Below are positions 21,480 to 32,700 of a DNA stretch of 64,000 nt, piece after piece (positions within the stretch are counted from its first letter, which is position 1; each line of letters starts with the position of its first letter). The notes beneath the pieces are model-generated. The model made no database searches, was not told the origin of the DNA, and saw only the letters and a program-made list of their open reading frames with translations. A program made the position numbers and the translations under genes. Source of the DNA: Symsagittifera roscoffensis (lineage: Eukaryota; Xenacoelomorpha; Acoela; Convolutidae); NCBI RefSeq assembly GCF_963678635.1, contig NC_087064.1:927726-991725 (forward strand). The letters run 5' to 3'.

Positions 21480-22060
21480 ATGATCAAAATAGTAGCAGCA
21501 AGCTCTCTTAGCCGTTCCATTGCAAAACTTGACGAATCTGAACAACATAAGCTTGCCGATTCTGTTCATTCTTTACCCGGCCTAAATCTTGACCCTAATA
21601 CAGCAAACTATTGTTACGATTATTTAGCGTCAACCCACCTGGGGAAACGTAACCTTATACTGTGGCATGACCTACTCAACAACACAATAACATCACATCC
21701 AAAAAAGAATAACATTCCCCAAACGGTTGATCAACTCATCGCGACTCTGAAAACAATTCCTAATCTCTTCTGCGTTGTCACATGTCAACGAGTAGGAGCT
21801 CCGTACATCTTTGACGACCTTGTGAATCTTTGGACTGTTACGTCATTGACGTGACAAAGCACGTTATCAGCGCGTCTGAACAAATCGACGAATCGGTGCT
21901 TGCTGAGTATCGCAGACTTCATCAGCATTCTGACAATGAGTTACGTACTTTGGCCACTGTACTGCACTATTACCCCAACATCAAACGGATCTTCAAAACA
22001 CGTGGTACGAAGCGAAGATCAGCTGGAGAGAGACGCGAGGCGAAAAGACTAAAACACTAA
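21480..22060 (+). pseudogene. SGNH-like frame of LINE C (one frameshift)
   Basis: The Met at 21480 starts a frame with AASSLSRSI at its N-terminus, reminiscent of SGNH block I, then NLILWHDLLNNT. The frame breaks near 21825, and the next frame (21830-22060) continues with a basic C-terminus ending before the PHD ORF. The position, immediately 5' of a PHD ORF1, matches the esterase position described for CR1-like elements. The block V Asp-His pair is not evident, so this may be a degenerate or divergent SGNH fold. Confidence 0.5.
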
Positions 22061-22072
22061 ACAGGTAGGCGT

Positions 22073-22180
22073 GCTTATCGAGTCTCTGGCTCTGAGCCCC
22101 TCCCTATAAGTACTGAAGTTGTTTTTAGATTTACTCTTTACATAGGTGCGCTTACTGAGTCTCTGGCTCTGAGCCCCTCA
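22073..22180 (+). repeat. Paired 30-bp direct repeat before LINE C ORF1
   Basis: A segment beginning GCTTATCGAGTCTCTGGCTC at about 22073 recurs as GCTTACTGAGTCTCTGGCTC at about 22148, the second copy ending a few bases before the ORF1 ATG. Spacing is about 75 bp. It may be a duplicated leader or internal promoter element. Confidence 0.8.
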
Positions 22181-22183
22181 AAG

Positions 22184-22930
22184 ATGTCTAAACATAATAC
22201 TCGAAATCGAGTCAAATCAATCTCTGATTCATGCTTCACCTGTGATGAGAAAATCCTGAAAAATGAAAGTTCATTCGACTGCTTCGTCTGTGGCTGTCGA
22301 ATGCATCTGACTAAAAATTGTACTGGCCTGAGTGAAGCGGCTGTCAATGGAGTACTGGCTATCGGAAAAAATGCCTTACTTCTTTGTAACAAGTGCATCG
22401 AAGAGAAGCGCCACGAAAAGCTAGCACAATCTGCCCATGTGAACACGGTCTCAAATGAACACCAAGAAAAACAGATGAAAAACCTTGAAACCGAAATGAC
22501 TGACCTCAAGAAAACTGTGTCCGAAATCAAAACGCTTCTCACAAGGAAACCGCCCGATTCCGGGCAACCAGCTCAAAATAGTCCGATTACCAAATCACAA
22601 GAACAAATGCCGAAACCTCCCGAAGAACTCGATGGAATTCGTATACGTGGTATTCCAGAATCAACGGAAAAAGAAGCAAGAGTACGCCAAGAACACGACC
22701 TTGTAGAAGTTCAAAAACTACTAACCCATATGGAAGTCAATGCTATTATAGGCGACGTCATAAGACTTGGCCGATATGAAGAGAACAAAACGAGAACTAT
22801 CCTATTAAAAGTTCCAAATGCATATCAGCGTCGAATGGTACTGCTATCAGCGAGAAAGCTGAAAACTTTCAGTCAACCAATCTTTCTCAGCAAACAACTG
22901 ACAAAGAAGAAGCTGACCTTGAAAACTTAG
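22184..22930 (+). CDS. LINE C ORF1: PHD finger, coiled coil, RRM-like domain
   Basis: An intact 248-codon frame. Residues about 13-65 carry C-x2-C ... C-x2-C ... H-x4-C ... C-x2-C (CFTCDEKI, CFVCGCRMH, CNKCIEE), a PHD-type zinc finger. Residues about 80-120 form a heptad-rich coiled coil, and a Pro/Ser-rich spacer follows. Residues about 150-235 contain a β-α-β region (DGIRIRGIPE ... TRTILLKVPN) resembling the RRM-like fold of LINE ORF1 proteins. ORF1 proteins bind element RNA in a trimeric particle. The ORF ends before the APE frame. Confidence 0.78.
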   Translation: MSKHNTRNRVKSISDSCFTCDEKILKNESSFDCFVCGCRMHLTKNCTGLSEAAVNGVLAIGKNALLLCNKCIEEKRHEKLAQSAHVNTVSNEHQEKQMKNLETEMTDLKKTVSEIKTLLTRKPPDSGQPAQNSPITKSQEQMPKPPEELDGIRIRGIPESTEKEARVRQEHDLVEVQKLLTHMEVNAIIGDVIRLGRYEENKTRTILLKVPNAYQRRMVLLSARKLKTFSQPIFLSKQLTKKKLTLKT

Positions 22931-23072
22931 CTCTTGTGAGACGACAAGAACTGATAAATAAAGGCACCGATCCGAAAAATCTGCGTGTTCGTGACGCAAC
23001 CCTGTTCATTCGACAGGGCGCAAAGTGGACAAAAGAGAAGCTTACCGTGGCGGACGAATGACTAGCAGCTTT

Positions 23073-23700
23073 CATAAATATACTAATTTACAATGTGAGA
23101 AGTATACTTGAATACCAACGCCGAACAAATTTCTCCAATGCCGTTCAAGTGAAAAATATTTATCAAATTATCTGCCTAACAGAAACGTGGCTCACAGAGA
23201 GCATTAGCGATATACTAAGCAAAAACATTCCCAGCTCTCAAATTGACTCAATTTTTTAAGACTGTGTGATAATTCGTATAAGCTTAAATAAAACATTCCT
23301 AATATGTTGTCTTTACAGCGCCCCGTCAAACAGTGCGTACACATGGACTCTTCCGGACATCGTTGAGCTCCTAAAATTCATTAGGCGAAAACAGTTCGAA
23401 TACAGTGCTGTTTGCTCATATATAGCTGGAGACATCAATCTTTCATCTACACACTGGCCCTCAATGACGTCAACATCTCTTTTCGAGCAAACAATCCTCA
23501 ATGAACTATGTGAATCAAATTTTCAGCAACTCATAAAAACCCAGGACGGAAGGTCACTGGATGTTCTCTTATGCAATAAACCCCAGTATGTGACAAGCAT
23601 AGTCATTGATAACCATCTGAGAAGTCTCTTCAATTCTGATCACAAACCTTATCAAGCTAAAGTCTCGTTTGACATCCGACCTGTACATATCTCTTCACCG
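23073..23700 (+). pseudogene. LINE C APE-type endonuclease (internal deletion)
   Basis: N-terminal YNVRSI and CLTETWL (catalytic Glu) are followed by a stop near 23259. The second part, from 23266, shows AGDINLSSTHW (the GD-x-N box) and SDHKP (catalytic Asp-His). The middle of the fold, where the R-x-G-G-G-V strand normally lies, is missing, consistent with a deletion at about 23258. APE nicks the target DNA at the insertion site. Confidence 0.75.
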
Positions 23701-25854
23701 TCTCCCAAACAAAAGCTAGACTTCGGTAAATTTGCATACAAGAAAGCTAACTGGAAAAAAATTAATGAGTTCATTCTCCAACATCCCTTCCGACCATACT
23801 GCATGAGCAACGTGGACTTGATGGTTGAACTTTGGTATAAGTGGCTACATGAAATATTAAAGGATCTTCTTCCAATAACTACGAAACATAGGTCCGAACT
23901 GGCTCCATGGGTAAGTGGCAACTCTTCAAACCTCATCAAGAAGTTAAAAACACTTCAACTGAAACAACAACGGCAGCCCACGCCGTCAAACAAAATCAAA
24001 ATCGAATGTCTACAAACTGAGCTCACCCTGTCGCTTCAAAATGACCAGCATCTACATGAGAAGACGCTCTTCAAGGAAGGCAAATTCAGCGACATACAGA
24101 GATACTTGAAGTCGATCACCAAGTCGAACACTATCCCTACCGATTTTTTTTTGGATCAAAGAACTGCCAATACAGATATTGAAAAAGTAATATTATTCAA
24201 CGAATACTTTCAATCAGTGTTCACTCAAAACACCTACTATACGGAAATTGGCGAACAAAATAGCACCCTACTAAATCAGATTCACTTTACGACCGATGAA
24301 ATAGAAAACGCTCTGCAACTACTGGACGTAAATAAAGCCAAAGGACCGGATAAGATCGGGAACTTACTTCTGAAGAGTCTGTCCAAGTCACTGCCAAAAT
24401 CACTGCACTTACTGTTTAACCTCATCGCAAATAAAGCCCGATTTCCGGAAAAATGGAAAGTCAGTGAAATTGCACCAATACTCAAAGACGGAGACAAACA
24501 AGATGTGAGTAATTACAGGCCTATCAGCCTGCTTTGAACAGTCTCAAAACTGCTAGAGAAACTGATTTTCGAAAAGCTGACTCCAATTGCTTACCCAACT
24601 CTGGCATCAGCCCAACATGGTTTCAGACCCAAACGGTCAACTATAACGAACCTTATAGAATATCTGCATGAAATCTATAGCTGCTTAGAGTCTGAAAACC
24701 GCTCCTATCTGAATATCTTCTATATAGACTTCGAGAAAGCGTTTGACAAAGTCACGCATGAGCTTCTCATACAAAACTTGGCTGCTCTGGGGATTGGTGG
24801 AAACTGTTTGAATCTGTTAAGAAGCTACCTCTATAAACGGAAGCAAACTGTGAGACTAAATGACACTGTTTCAGATGAATTAGAAGTATTCAGTGGCGTA
24901 CCACAAGGCTCCATCCTCGGACCGCTCTTCTTCTTGGTTTTCATAATTGATCTTCCATCATGTGTCATGTCCAAATCGTTCGGTTATGCTGATGACAACA
25001 AAATTGTAGGCGAAAACCCTTTAACACTGAATATAGACGTTAGAAAACTGTGGCGGTGGTGTGACAAAATTTTCATGTCAATGAACTTAGGAAAAAGTAA
25101 AGTGCTCTGCATTAAAGGTACAGCTCCTATTGCACTGCCAAACCATGAATTTGAAACAACTGAATGTATGAAAGATCTGGGAATTCTCGTAAATGACACA
25201 CTCTCGTGGACTCTGCATGCAAAGAAAAGGACCGAAAAAGCCTTGAACGCTCTCTTCATCCTAAAACGGAATCTTTCAAAAGCGACGTTTTGGACCAGAA
25301 AGAACGCATATATCTGCTATGTTGTGCCCATTTTAAACTACGGATCAGCCCTTTGGAAACCATCAAAAGGCGACTTAGGTACTCTTGAAAGTATCCAGCG
25401 AAAAGCAGTATCATGGATCTTCATCACAAACAACATATCCTATAAGGATAAGCTCGTGAAACTCGATATCCTTCCAATCTCCTTATATGAAGAACTTCAT
25501 GTTATTCTCTTGTTTGCCAAAATACTAACCGGAAAAGTTGACATAGACTGGCGTAGTCAAGTAACCATCACAGACATCGGTACTCGAAGAACACAAGCAA
25601 CACGAAATTTTGCCTGCCAACAAATACGTCTGAAGAAGTGTGAATCAGATTACTACTATCAGAGGCCAGCCAACCTTTTTAACGATTTCTTCAAATTTGA
25701 CATAATCTTTGATCCAGGATGCAAAATTAAACTGCTGGAAGTTTATACGAAGTTCTTCAAAACCCGCTACAACGAGTCAGATGCATGCACTTGGCGGATA
25801 TTATGTGGCTGCAACAACTGTAGAGATTTGAAGAAACTTAACTTTAACAACTGA
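23700..25854 (+). pseudogene. LINE C reverse transcriptase (one nonsense codon)
   Basis: Continuous coding except for a TGA at about 24535, directly after SNYRPISLL. It shows the A-x-GPDKI pre-RT block, motif A FYIDFEKAFDKV (about 24720), motif B SGVPQGSILGPLFF (about 24893) and motif C FGYADDNKIVG (about 24985). The C-terminus ends with a cysteine cluster, C-T-W-R-x2-C-x-C-x2-C. Apart from the TGA both catalytic Asp boxes are intact, so the element was active fairly recently. Confidence 0.87.
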
Positions 25855-25917
25855 AACACGCACGCTGAACCTCCCAATCACTGGGTTTTATGCGAACCCT
25901 TGGATTAGTCCTAAATC

Positions 25918-25941
25918 CTTTGTTATTATTATTATTATTAT
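25918..25941 (+). repeat. ATT/TTA microsatellite tail of LINE C
   Basis: About seven ATT units, 60-80 bp after the RT stop, mark the 3' end of the element. Simple-repeat tails in place of poly(A) are usual for CR1/L2-like LINEs. Confidence 0.8.
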
Positions 25942-25986
25942 TCACAAGATCTTTATACTTGTCAATTTTTCGCTCTTCCGCTTCAG

Positions 25987-26165
25987 CGGCAGCCGTACCA
26001 GGGTTTACAAACAGATCCGGTATTAATCCTACAAGGAGCGAAGGAGTCTACTACCGTTACATCCCACAAGAGCTGCTTACCAACAGCCCATGGAACGAGC
26101 GTCAAACCGTCTGGTCGCTTCTGATCGGTCCTGTAGAAGTGTCGTGGTTCTAAAACAGACGGAAT
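25987..26165 (+). other. Candidate spliced exon (perhaps a TRAPPC12 5' untranslated exon)
   Basis: A pyrimidine-rich tract ending CTTCAG lies directly before 25987 and GTGAGT begins at 26166, so the ends look like splice sites. The stretch is GC-richer than its surroundings. One frame is open for about 58 codons but stops before the donor. All frames stop, so if it is an exon it is non-coding or terminal. Being 470 bp upstream of the first supported TRAPPC12 exon on the same strand, it could be a leader exon. Confidence 0.25.
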
Positions 26166-26633
26166 GTGAGTAGATGGGCAACAATTAGGCTATTTTGGCT
26201 AGTAGATGGGCAGCAATTAGGCTCACAACAATTAGGCTATTTTTGAACGAATTTTCAAAATTTATTACGTAACGCCAAACTGACCATTATCGATTCGTCA
26301 AATCGTCAGATTAATACTACTGATCCGCCAAAACCGCCAATTTTCCCAGTTCACGGTCACATTAAAAATTCGAAGTCGCCATGCATTTTGACGGCTTTCT
26401 GGTCGAATGTCACACATACTATTTAATAAGTTTATCAGAACAATTCAATTATACGTCAATTAAGGTGAAGAACAGTTATTGAGTATAATGATTGCAGAGC
26501 CCTAGTTTCTGGCCTTCTGTTAATAATTGGCTATGCTTATTTTAACGATTCAATTGTATCGCCCTATCCAACCTGAGCACTGATATTCGCGAGACGGAAG
26601 GACCCATTCAATAAATGTTTTTCTTTTCTTCAG

Positions 26634-26733
26634 GTAGATATGTATGATCCATCCTATTTCCCTGACCCTGGACGTCTGAGCACTCAAGGCAACATTCAGG
26701 CTGATACAAGTGCAACGCGATCAGCATCTCCTA
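26634..26733 (+). CDS. TRAPPC12: TRAPPC12 exon 1 (first supported coding exon)
   Basis: Acceptor TTTTCTTCAG before 26634, donor GTAAGC at 26734. The Met at 26640 (MYDPSYFPDPGRLS) is the probable start. The frame is also open upstream to the splice site. Ends in phase 1. Confidence 0.65.
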
Positions 26734-29700
26734 GTAAGCTTTTGAAGTTTGATTGTAGTTCTTAAGGTCAGCTTGTTAGTCATGATTATCTAAATTGTGG
26801 AAAACTTGAGCGAAGCGAGAATCGCCGGTTGCAACTTGCCTACAAGTTTTTGATCTATTCTTCTAATGTTAGTTAAACGCTAATATGTGTTTGTAATATG
26901 CCTTCTCCTCGTTTATTTTGTAGAAAACGTCTTTACACTTTTTAAACATGCCTAAAACTTATGGATTGAAACTTCCTGGAAAAATTGCGACCGGCAGTTC
27001 CGTTTCCCTCATGTTTTTTCATGCGCTTGCAACTAACAATTGTAACATTCGCCCAAATACTACACAAATACGGAGTGTAGAAAAAGCACCTATTGACGAC
27101 TGGCCGGTGTCAGTTACCTAAATTCTACTCGTTTTTCACCGTCTCGACCTAGCCAGTTGATTTTCTGGTCTGTTTAGGGCTAAGTAAAAAGTTACCATTT
27201 TTAGGCCATCAGTCAAACGACTTTTAATCAGCTTCCGTTTACATGCGAAGATAATCACATAGCTGGGTATCGGATCCCCAGACTACATGACTACCATGAA
27301 AAACACGGCTCGAATATCCTATTTTACTGTGTTTTTGGTGGAGATGGATTTCCTCTTCCTAGCTACTCATACTCTAAAATAACAGATAATACCGGTGTTA
27401 ATTCAAATGTTTAGGACATCAGAGTAGCTAAAAAGTTAGTTTACTATAGTTTTTCACCATATGACAGTCTCTGGGGGCCGAGTCTCCGATTCCGCGCTCC
27501 AGTAATAACGTCGATATTACTCTAACTTCGTGGCACGGGAGGGTACTGCTCCTTCCGTCTGCACCACTGAGGCCTCCTTTCCTTCTATCGACTTCAATTA
27601 GCTGTCTTGCACTTGTTATTCGGGTTGTTGTGTTTTTCTTGTATTTTCGGGCTAAACATGGCCGTTTTTACATTTCTCAGAAATGTACCGTCGCAATTCG
27701 ATTTTTTCTAAAAATTTTCTTCTAGACACTGATGATGACTTCTTGTGGAAAATTTTATTTTTCCCTGAGATCATGCAAAGAATGATATTAAGTTGCAATT
27801 AAAATCTGCTTTTTTTCTAGCATTTGGCTGAATTATTATGGAATTATTTGTGCCATTCCCCCAGATTGGCACAGCGGAACCTTCCGTCGCTGCACGAAAA
27901 CAATATTAGAGGCCTTAGTGGTTATAAATTGATGCTCCTTTACATCAATTTATAACCATTAAGGCCTCTAATGTTGTTTTCGTGCTGCGACGGAAGGTTC
28001 CGCTGTGCCAATCTGGGGGAATGGCACAAATAATTCCATATTAATTCAGCCAAATGCTAGAAAAAAAAACAGATTTTAATTGCACCTAAATATCATTCTT
28101 TGCATGATCTCAGGGAAAAATAAAAGTTTTCCACAAGAAGTCATCATCAGTGTGATCTGAAAAAGCAAAAAGTTGAACAAATGTGCGAGCCTTGTAATCT
28201 TCCTTCCTTTTGATTCCTTCGAGAATTAACCGCTATAAGCTCTCTCAGTTCCAATGCGGCGGCAGTTAGCTTTTAAACACATGCGTTTCTTAGCACATAT
28301 TTTTCTCCTATATGCACAACTTGTACCACTTACAACCTTGTACCCCTTCGGCCGGTAGATAACGCGAAGCTTCTCAACCTGGAGACAGACACAAATGGCA
28401 CAAATAATTCCATAATAATTCTGCCAATTGCTAAAAAAAAGCAATTTTAATTGCAAATTAATTATCATTCTTTGCATGATCTCAGGGGAAAATAAAAATT
28501 TTCCACAAGTAGTCATTATCAGTGTGCTCTGAAAAAGCAAAAAATTGAACAAATGGGTGAGCCTTATAACCTTCCTTCCTTTTGATTCCTTCGAGAATTA
28601 ACTGCTATAAGCTCTCTCATTTCCAATGCGGCGGAAGTTAGCTTTTAAACACATGCGTTTCTTAGCACATATTTTTCTCCTATATGCACAACTTGTACCC
28701 CTTATAACCTTGTACCCCTTCGGCCGGTAGATAACGCGAAGCTTCTCAACTTGTAGACAGACAAGCCCAAATGGGCTAACAAACAAACAAAACTGGCCAT
28801 GTTTTGTCATATACTTTTTCGGTACAATTTTTTTTGGATTTTTTGTCTTTTTTCCATTTTCTTAGTCACTAAAAAACAATGAATGAAATGCGGCTTTACG
28901 CTTGCGATAGTACTACAGTTTTTTCTGGTAACGTTTGCTTGTCAAGTCGTGCTGTGTGAACTGAGTGTCTCGTTTGAGCAAAGGAGGCACTTAACTGGAT
29001 AGGAAAATTTCCAGACCGAGACGGCTTTTGGTGAGAACGCTAAACTCGTGGGTAGGTAAGGCTAAGCCCAGCGCTTTTGAGGGTTGCGCGTGGATCCACT
29101 CTCTTATGTGAGGTTCAGTCAAGGATATCAACATCACTTTTTCAGCAATCTTGCTGAAAAAAATGGTATTAACATCCTTCAAATTCAGATTTTTTAAATC
29201 TACCCAGTGAGATTAGATTTTTTTTTAGGTTTTTTTAGTAATAGGGATTACCTTAAACTTTCAATTGTTTTTAAAGATGAAGATTTATCATCCTCACCGC
29301 AATATATGTCAAGGGTAAAAAGCTCCTGTCAAAAGAAAAGATTAATTCATCGATCGGTGACTCAACTCTTCCGATTCTTACATTGATCAGCTCTGACTAC
29401 ACTATTTATATTGCTAAAACTTTTTTAAAAGGCCAAAAACCCATCGAAAGATTTCGAATGATGCATATTTTAAGAGTTGTTTAATTTCAGCTTTCGTTTT
29501 TCTGCATGTTTTAAGTTTCCGGCTTGAGTAGTGTCGGCTTGGTAAATTAACTCGTTACCTTACTGTACGTTGTTTGAACTGCAAAACTCTAATGCTTTGC
29601 ATTCTGTGCTTCGAAGAGGACAAAAAATGTGGAATTTCGAACGTCACTGCAGCTTTTAGTTTTTTTCTATAATTAACCTTTTCCGGACTTAAAGGGCGTA

Positions 29701-32700
29701 TAACCAAGTTTTAAAGAATAATTAACGTAGTGAAGACTCTTATATAGGTCTTGCTGATTTATTTTGTTTTTTTTTCAGGAAAAGTTTTAAAAGTCTTTAA
29801 TAACTACATTATGTGCAGTCTTGTATGTTGATGCATTTATGAATGCACTTAGGTATATATGCACTTTTTGAGTTGAATTGAAATTCATCTGCTGTAAGTG
29901 GCGTAAATAGAACTCTCCAAATACGAACGTAGAAATGGTGCGAAAAAAAACGAACGATTTCTAGTCGAAGTGGAATTTAATTTTTAGATTTCCAGCGGAA
30001 TATAAACTTTACCTATTGATCCAGTTTTCTCTAGTTGGTTTCATCTTATCAAAAAAAGCGACCCTCATAAATTGGCCTAGAAATTCAAAGAGCTTAAAGG
30101 GAATCTATTTTTTCTTTAAAATTCAAAAGTTTGATTTGTGCTTTCATAAGTCTGTTAGGTAATGTCTAGTTTGTGCCCTTTTCTATGGCAAAAAAATGAA
30201 ATGTCGTAGTTTTACCGTCAATTTTTTCCCTCTCCGATTCGCTATAGTGTGACTAATATTCCGACTTAATGCTTGATTTAATATTCTATGTTTGCAAACT
30301 GTTAAGTAACCCAAGGGTGAATTGGATACACGTGCTTGCAAAAATAGCAAAGAAAAGTCCTGTCTGGTTGTCTGAATATTGGACAAAATTTACCCAATCC
30401 AGAAAAGGAGTCAAGCAATGAATGTAGGTCATCATCACGGTCACTGAAGTGATTATGTTTGAATAGCTGAACAGTTCCTTTGTCGGTCAAATCACTCATG
30501 GGCTCTTTTCAGCTGGGTATTTTTTATGTTGGGTATACTTAGTATAATGATGAGTTAAGCTCTTTGAGTACTTAGGAACCTTGCGAGAATTGGCGTTGGC
30601 TGACCAATATACAGCTCCTCATGCATCAGCTTATCAAAACGATAATCAACAGCCAATAAGTAGTCAGACTGCAGATGGTTATACGAATCAGCAATGGCCG
30701 CAGACAATCGAGGACTCAAATTTCCAGTCTGTATACATGGGAAATTCGGTGTATGGAGACACGAACCAATTCGCAGACACGGTTTGTTTCTCATTGTCGT
30801 TATTATGCTTTCGTTAAAGAGTATTCTTCACATCTGTAGTCAAAGTTTGGATGCCAAAGTTAAAATAAACATAAAGCAGCTGATATATGGCATTGTCTAG
30901 ACAGGGTAATGACATAAAATCTCAGCTATGAATCAAAATTCCAAGTGATTGTTCAATCGTTGTCGGTATAAGACCGAATTAAGTAAGGAAAAGTCCAAAC
31001 CCATCCCCAAAGGTTCTGAAACTTGCTAGTCGTAGGCACCCATTTTCGGTTTCAAAAACAAAACTTGAACTTTTTTGCTGTATGGTTACTGCTTCTAACT
31101 GTGTCCCATCCCTTGAAGCATCTAACATTTTGGATATCGAATCTATGTCACCAAAAAACTATCTTATGAAAGCAATCGCCACCGATAATAAAAGGTGGAA
31201 TGCCTCATACGCGAGGGACCGAATGTGCAAAATTTAAAATCAGATTTCAGTAATCTAAAATTTGGAAAGACAGCGTGAAAATCTGAAAGAAAGTAAACGT
31301 TTCCACGGACTTAATTTTGATTTAGGCCGAATATAAAAACGGCAGAAATATGCAAAATTTTCAAATTGTCTTTGACCGCCGCCGAATTAAAACAAATTTT
31401 ATATTTCAAGGGTTTCGTTTTGAAAGAAGCAAAATATTGCTTCTTTTAATCCATTTTGTTTGAATGGCAATGGATTCTTTTTAAAAATTGACTTTCGGCT
31501 AATATTGTTTTCGCGCACGAGTTTTTTGCCTATTCGGTCCTTCGTGCATGAGAATAGCTCCCATAATAAAGCACCAGAGAGCAGATTTTACGGCTGATCT
31601 TAAGCCGGATCAAAAATTTAATTTATCATTTACACACGCGGTTCCATTATTTATTTAGTGTCATATTACGAATTTCACTTTTTCTAACCTAAGTCACCCA
31701 TAAACGTCCTCATTCATTTGGTGGCACTTTTGCAGCAATAACACTGTATCTGGATATTGTTGTTGCATATCATTACATCTTTGTATCTAGTTCATGGTGG
31801 CTAGTATTTGAAAATTTTCAAGCGACCATGGCACATGATATTAAACGTGTTACTCTTAATTTCCTGAACGGGTGTTCGATTCAGGAAATTAGCAGACTTT
31901 TAATAATTATTTTGCTGTTATTTTTGCAGCTTCGGCACTAGGTGTGACTACTTTTTGAAATTTTAGTCTTAGTAAATCGTTTTCCGAAATTGAGTTGTAC
32001 TTTTTTTTCAATTGTTCAATTTAACTTTTTGTCTGATGTTGCTAAGTTTTTGCTCAGAATTTCTCTTTGCTCAGAAACTTATGCGAATGGATTTTCAGCT
32101 TCCTTAATTGCAAATGATTCAAAGAGTTGCCATTTCTTTTGTCTCAAGTTTTTTCTTTCATTTGGAATTTTTTTCTTGAAGCAAGGCAAACGATTTTTAT
32201 CTTCTGAAGAATTTTCTGATAACATCCATTTTTCGTTATCTACTTGTTATACAAACAAAAGTCGTGTATTTCGAGTTTACTTGTTTTCAACCTCGTTCAA
32301 CTGGTGGTCAGCTAAAGTGCTCGGAGTACAGCATGAACATATGGCGCAATTGTCAAGGCATTAGACTGTAAAGGTAAAAGTCGGAAAGCTGATTCACATA
32401 GCTGGCGTTTTTATTTTATTTTAGGAGTCCATAAACGTAGTGAAGGTTCTTATATAGGTCGCGATGAATTTTTTGTATTTTTTTCAGGATAAGTCTTAAA
32501 GTTTGTTCACGCTGAATTTCGCTTTTTCGCGGTTTGGTTTTTGATTTATTTTTAAGTTCAAGTAATTTCTTTTGTTAAAAGGAAGACAAACTCCACTATC
32601 GAAGAGTGCAAGTGTAAAGGTCACGAAAAACGTGACCGTTTTCTAGTTTCGAAAGTGGAATTTACTTATCGATTACTCAGCAAAATAGAAATTTTACCTA

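Larger units (their letters stand above)
21480..25941 (+). mobile_element. CR1-like non-LTR retrotransposon C (SGNH-like, PHD ORF1, APE, RT)
   Basis: Plus-strand order: SGNH-like frame (21480-22060), ORF1 with PHD finger (22184-22930), APE endonuclease (about 23073-23660), RT (about 23700-25854) and a tail of ATT/TTA repeats (25918-25941). An APE endonuclease, a PVPQG-type RT and a microsatellite 3' tail fit the CR1/L2 group. The element is nearly complete, with a frameshift in the SGNH frame, a deletion in the APE and a nonsense codon in the RT. Confidence 0.87.
28021..28768. repeat. 374-bp tandem duplication (two units)
   Basis: 28021-28394 and 28395-28768 match along their length. The unit begins ATGGCACAAATAATTCC and ends shortly after the sequence for the small cationic frame. 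Divergence is around 10% by eye. Together with the inverted arm there are three partial copies. Confidence 0.92.

Noticed and set aside
25890-26153. 87-codon plus-strand frame with a hydrophobic start resembling a signal peptide
   Set aside because: The poly-Leu start is encoded by the ATT/TTA tail of LINE C. Only the later part (from 25987) is kept, as a candidate exon.
27460-27600. GC-rich patch considered as a tRNA or SINE head
   Set aside because: I could not fold a cloverleaf with the invariant positions, nor find A and B boxes with proper spacing.
31990-32364. 124-codon plus-strand frame in TRAPPC12 intron 2
   Set aside because: Phe/Ser-rich translation of T-rich intron DNA. No domain, and no splice borders that fit TRAPPC12 phases.
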